A stretch of 9,185 nt of DNA from JALZHR01 sp036389695. Lineage in GTDB: Bacteria > Acidobacteriota > Blastocatellia > Pyrinomonadales > Pyrinomonadaceae. The notes under the pieces are model-generated. The model was not told where the DNA came from. It saw only the letters and a program-made list of their open reading frames with translations, and made no database searches. This document shows, in pieces, positions 8,160 to 9,185 of this stretch. How positions within the stretch are numbered: the first letter of the stretch is position 1; each line of letters starts with the position of its first letter. The DNA lies in assembly GCA_036389695.1 (NCBI GenBank), contig DASVWG010000495.1, positions 1 through 9,185 on the forward strand. Direction: 5' to 3'. Made by a program: the position numbers and the translations under genes.

Positions 8160-8193
8160 TTTGTAAAAATAAGAGGCTCAGGAAACAGAAAAG

Positions 8194-8460
8194 ATGCGGA
8201 ATCTACGACTCGTGAGCATAGCGCTCAACCTGCTCGCCATAGCGGCATTCATTATGTGCCTATTGTGCGGCTTGATGTTCTACGAATTTTATTTCAAATG
8301 GATGCTATTATTCGAAGACGGCAGATATTTTGACCCTGATACGGGAGTTGTCTATCACGACACTGCTTTTATCGGGGGAATATTTTCTCTGGTATTGCTC
8401 TTGATTTCCATTGCTCTCTGGCTTGTTGCGCGGAAAATCAGGAGAAGACGGATTAGTTAA
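8194..8460 (+). CDS. Small membrane protein with two transmembrane helices, function unknown
   Basis: An 88-residue hydrophobic protein that I do not recognise. Two helices are evident: about residues 7-30 (core SIALNLLAIAAFIMCLLCGL) and about 57-79 (core AFIGGIFSLVLLLISIALWL). The N-terminus (MRNLR) and the C-terminus (ARKIRRRRIS) are strongly basic. By the positive-inside rule both ends should be cytoplasmic, with the roughly 27-residue loop containing FEDGRYFDPDTGVVYHDT outside. The start is well supported: AGGA at 8180-8183, in the context CAGGAAACAG, lies 10 nt before the ATG. Base composition is more AT-rich than in the genes to the left. It stands alone between the propeller gene and the tRNA; a leader hairpin lies at 8132-8159. 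It could be a host gene or part of the element next door. Confidence 0.75.
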   Translation: MRNLRLVSIALNLLAIAAFIMCLLCGLMFYEFYFKWMLLFEDGRYFDPDTGVVYHDTAFIGGIFSLVLLLISIALWLVARKIRRRRIS

Positions 8461-8504
8461 AGCCGCCGCTCAGCGAATGCGGAACTCCAATGTGGATTTA
8501 AACT

Positions 8505-8539
8505 AAAAAGGCTTTAGCCTAAAACAAGCCAAAGCCTTT
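8505..8539 (-). terminator. Intrinsic terminator downstream of the tRNA
   Basis: Read on the minus strand, AAAGGCTTT (8539-8531) pairs perfectly with AAAGCCTTT (8515-8507) across a 15-nt interior. That interior itself contains GGCTT and AGGCT segments that allow alternative pairing. The stem runs into a tract of five Ts (8509-8505). It begins 8 bp past the encoded CCA end of the tRNA, the normal place for a tRNA terminator. It could also slow transcription from the membrane gene on the other strand. Confidence 0.75.
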
Positions 8540-8546
8540 AAATATT

Positions 8547-8627
8547 TGGTGGAGATGAGGGGGGTCGAACCCCTGACCTCTGCATTGCGAACGCGTGTTG
8601 CGAACTGCAAAACTGAGCTACATCCCC
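8547..8627 (-). tRNA. tRNA-Ala (anticodon CGC), structurally aberrant; possibly a pseudo-tRNA
   Basis: Read on the minus strand, the 5' acceptor strand GGGGATG (8627-8621) pairs fully with CATCTCC (8557-8551), including the G3-U70 wobble that marks alanine tRNAs. The discriminator is A and CCA is encoded (8549-8547). The T-arm at 8558-8574 is perfect: AGGGG, TTCGACC loop, CCCCT. The variable loop is AGGTC. The anticodon loop TTCGCAA (8591-8585) gives anticodon CGC for GCG codons, and the 3' anticodon strand is TGCAG. The 5' half is abnormal. After TA-GCTC-AG there is no GAGC to close the D-stem and no GG pair for the D-loop. The 5 nt before the anticodon loop (ACGCG) give only three pairs with TGCAG. 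The molecule is about 5 nt longer than normal (78 nt plus CCA). A good terminator follows. It may be a scar of integration next to the integrase gene. Confidence 0.72.
8581..8609. repeat. Duplicated anticodon-loop sequence inside the tRNA
   Basis: TTGCGAAC occurs at 8585-8592, covering the anticodon loop, and again at 8598-8605, separated by GCGTG; the period is 13 bp. TGCA flanks the pair on both sides (8581-8584 and 8606-8609). The second copy lies where the D-arm 3' strand and 5' anticodon strand should be. Tyrosine integrases that target tRNA anticodon loops use such a loop as the crossover core, so this may be a duplicated attachment core. That is inference. Confidence 0.6.
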
Positions 8628-8670
8628 GTAAATACGAAGTTTTCCTAAAAAGCACTTTCCATTTACCACA

Positions 8671-8704
8671 TCTCAAAGTGTCTCAATGTGTCCCCTAAGG
8701 TGTC
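8671..8704 (+). repeat. 10-bp phased repeats between tRNA and integrase gene
   Basis: TCTCAAAGTG (8671-8680) is followed directly by TCTCAATGTG (8681-8690), one mismatch apart. GTGTC recurs at 8678-8682, 8688-8692 and 8700-8704. GAGAC, the inverse of the GTCTC part, appears at 8714-8718 and 8725-8729, around the integrase start. Helically phased short repeats next to an integrase gene fit arm-type integrase sites or operator sites for an excisionase or repressor. They also cover the region where the tRNA promoter would be expected. Confidence 0.55.
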
Positions 8705-8720
8705 CCGAAAATGGAGACAA

Positions 8721-9185
8721 ATGAGAGACAGAAAAGGATATGTTTATTTTGATAAGGTTCGAAAATGTTGGTATGCAAGAACGACGGCGACGGACGAAAA
8801 CGGAAAAAGGCGCAACGTTAAACGGAAGGCAAAAACTAAGTCAGAGGCGAATAAACTACTTAAAACCATCATCCGACAGATTGATGATGAAGGCGTAAAA
8901 GTTATTGATTTTACCAATCTGACATTCAACGATTTGGCAGATTTCTACTTGAAAAATTATGCGAAGCCAGCCGAGTATGTTGACGGAAAAAAGATTGCCG
9001 GATTAAGAGATTATAAAATCGCGCAGAGTTTCGTTAAATTATTTCGCCAATATTTCGGCAGTAAAAAACTCCGCGAAATAAAATATCAGCACATCTCAAA
9101 TTATCGTTCGTATCGGCTGAAGATTAAAACTCAGCATAAACGTCAAAGAACTATTGCTGCGTGGAATCGTGAGGCATCAGTTTTG
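8721..9185 (+). CDS. Tyrosine-type site-specific integrase, N-terminal part (runs off right edge)
   Basis: 155 residues are visible, starting at the ATG at 8721 with GGAG at 8713-8716 four bases upstream. Residues about 5-50 form an arm-type DNA-binding domain of the AP2-like/integrase N-terminal kind: KGYVYFDKVRKCWYA, then a basic stretch (GKRRNVKRKAKTKSEANKLL). About 67-155 is the SAM-like core-binding domain (LTFNDLADFYLKNY, KLREIKYQHISNYRSYR, then RTIAAWNREASVL, which normally leads into the catalytic domain). The catalytic Arg-His-Arg-His-Tyr residues lie beyond the window, so activity cannot be judged. In the family such enzymes insert and excise phages, integrative elements and genomic islands, often at tRNA genes. 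It points away from the tRNA-Ala, 93 bp from the tRNA 5' end. AT-rich codons set it apart from the genes at 1-7832. The alternative ATG at 8711 is in another frame and soon stops. Confidence 0.88.
   Translation, partial: MRDRKGYVYFDKVRKCWYARTTATDENGKRRNVKRKAKTKSEANKLLKTIIRQIDDEGVKVIDFTNLTFNDLADFYLKNYAKPAEYVDGKKIAGLRDYKIAQSFVKLFRQYFGSKKLREIKYQHISNYRSYRLKIKTQHKRQRTIAAWNREASVL

Larger units (their letters stand above)
7833..8193. other. AT-rich intergenic region without a convincing gene
   Basis: 361 bp between the divergent starts of the propeller gene and the small membrane gene. It holds an inverted repeat ATGTTTA (7891-7897) / TAAACAT (7911-7917), 59-85 bp upstream of the propeller start. 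On the minus strand TTGATA and TATTGA, 16 bp apart, form a weak promoter candidate for that gene. A short hairpin CCGAA/TTCGG (8005-8017) is followed by five Ts. A 10-bp tandem repeat and a larger hairpin are listed separately. An open frame at 8031-8333 overlaps the membrane gene in another frame and looks spurious. Confidence 0.5.

Noticed and set aside
8031..8333. 100-codon plus-strand frame beginning in the tandem repeat
   Set aside because: Basic, featureless product that runs 140 bp into the membrane gene in another frame. AGGA touches its ATG with no spacing. The membrane gene has the better start and composition.
8547..8627. tmRNA 3' end
   Set aside because: The paired 5' acceptor strand lies only about 75 nt away, an anticodon arm 3' half is present and G3-U70 fits tRNA-Ala; there is no tag-peptide frame or pseudoknot region.

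Overview
The window looks like ordinary bacterial chromosome on the left running into the edge of an integrated element on the right. Four protein genes fill about 1-7830 and use GC-rich codons. The mix is a phytoene-dehydrogenase-like flavoprotein, a ligase-less LigD, a secreted penicillin-acylase-family hydrolase and a very large secreted Asp-box beta-propeller protein. This is the kind of gene content seen in Acidobacteriota such as soil Blastocatellia/Pyrinomonadales. That placement is inferred from gene content and style only; there is no marker gene in the window. From about 7833 rightwards the DNA is visibly more AT-rich.

Layout. 1-438 (minus): N-terminal 146 codons of an FAD/NAD(P)-binding oxidoreductase that runs off the left edge and has no ATG, GTG or TTG start in frame. 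610-2226 (minus): ligD made of the 3'-phosphoesterase and polymerase domains only. 2404-4596 (plus): penicillin/AHL-acylase family Ntn-hydrolase, divergent from ligD. 4584-4626: hairpin overlapping the acylase stop codon, between convergent genes. 4701-7832 (minus): 1043-residue exported protein with eleven Asp-box (BNR) repeats. 7833-8193: AT-rich stretch without a convincing gene, holding small repeats and hairpins. 8194-8460 (plus): small two-helix membrane protein of unknown function. 8505-8627 (minus): a tRNA-Ala(CGC)-like gene followed by a good intrinsic terminator. 8721 to the right edge (plus): N-terminal 155 residues of a tyrosine-type integrase.

How the parts relate. The four left-hand genes do not form an obvious pathway: DNA end repair, an oxidoreductase and two secreted proteins are transcribed in differing directions. 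The most notable place is the right end. The tRNA keeps the alanine G3-U70 pair, the T-arm, the CGC anticodon loop and an encoded CCA. It has lost the 3' strand of the D-stem and most of the 5' anticodon stem, and it carries a second copy of the anticodon-loop sequence 13 nt away. An integrase gene starts 93 bp from the tRNA 5' end, and between them lie 10-bp phased repeats. I read this as the junction of an integrative element that used the tRNA anticodon region as its attachment site and left an imperfect tRNA. The junction reading is inference; the odd tRNA and the adjacent integrase are directly visible.
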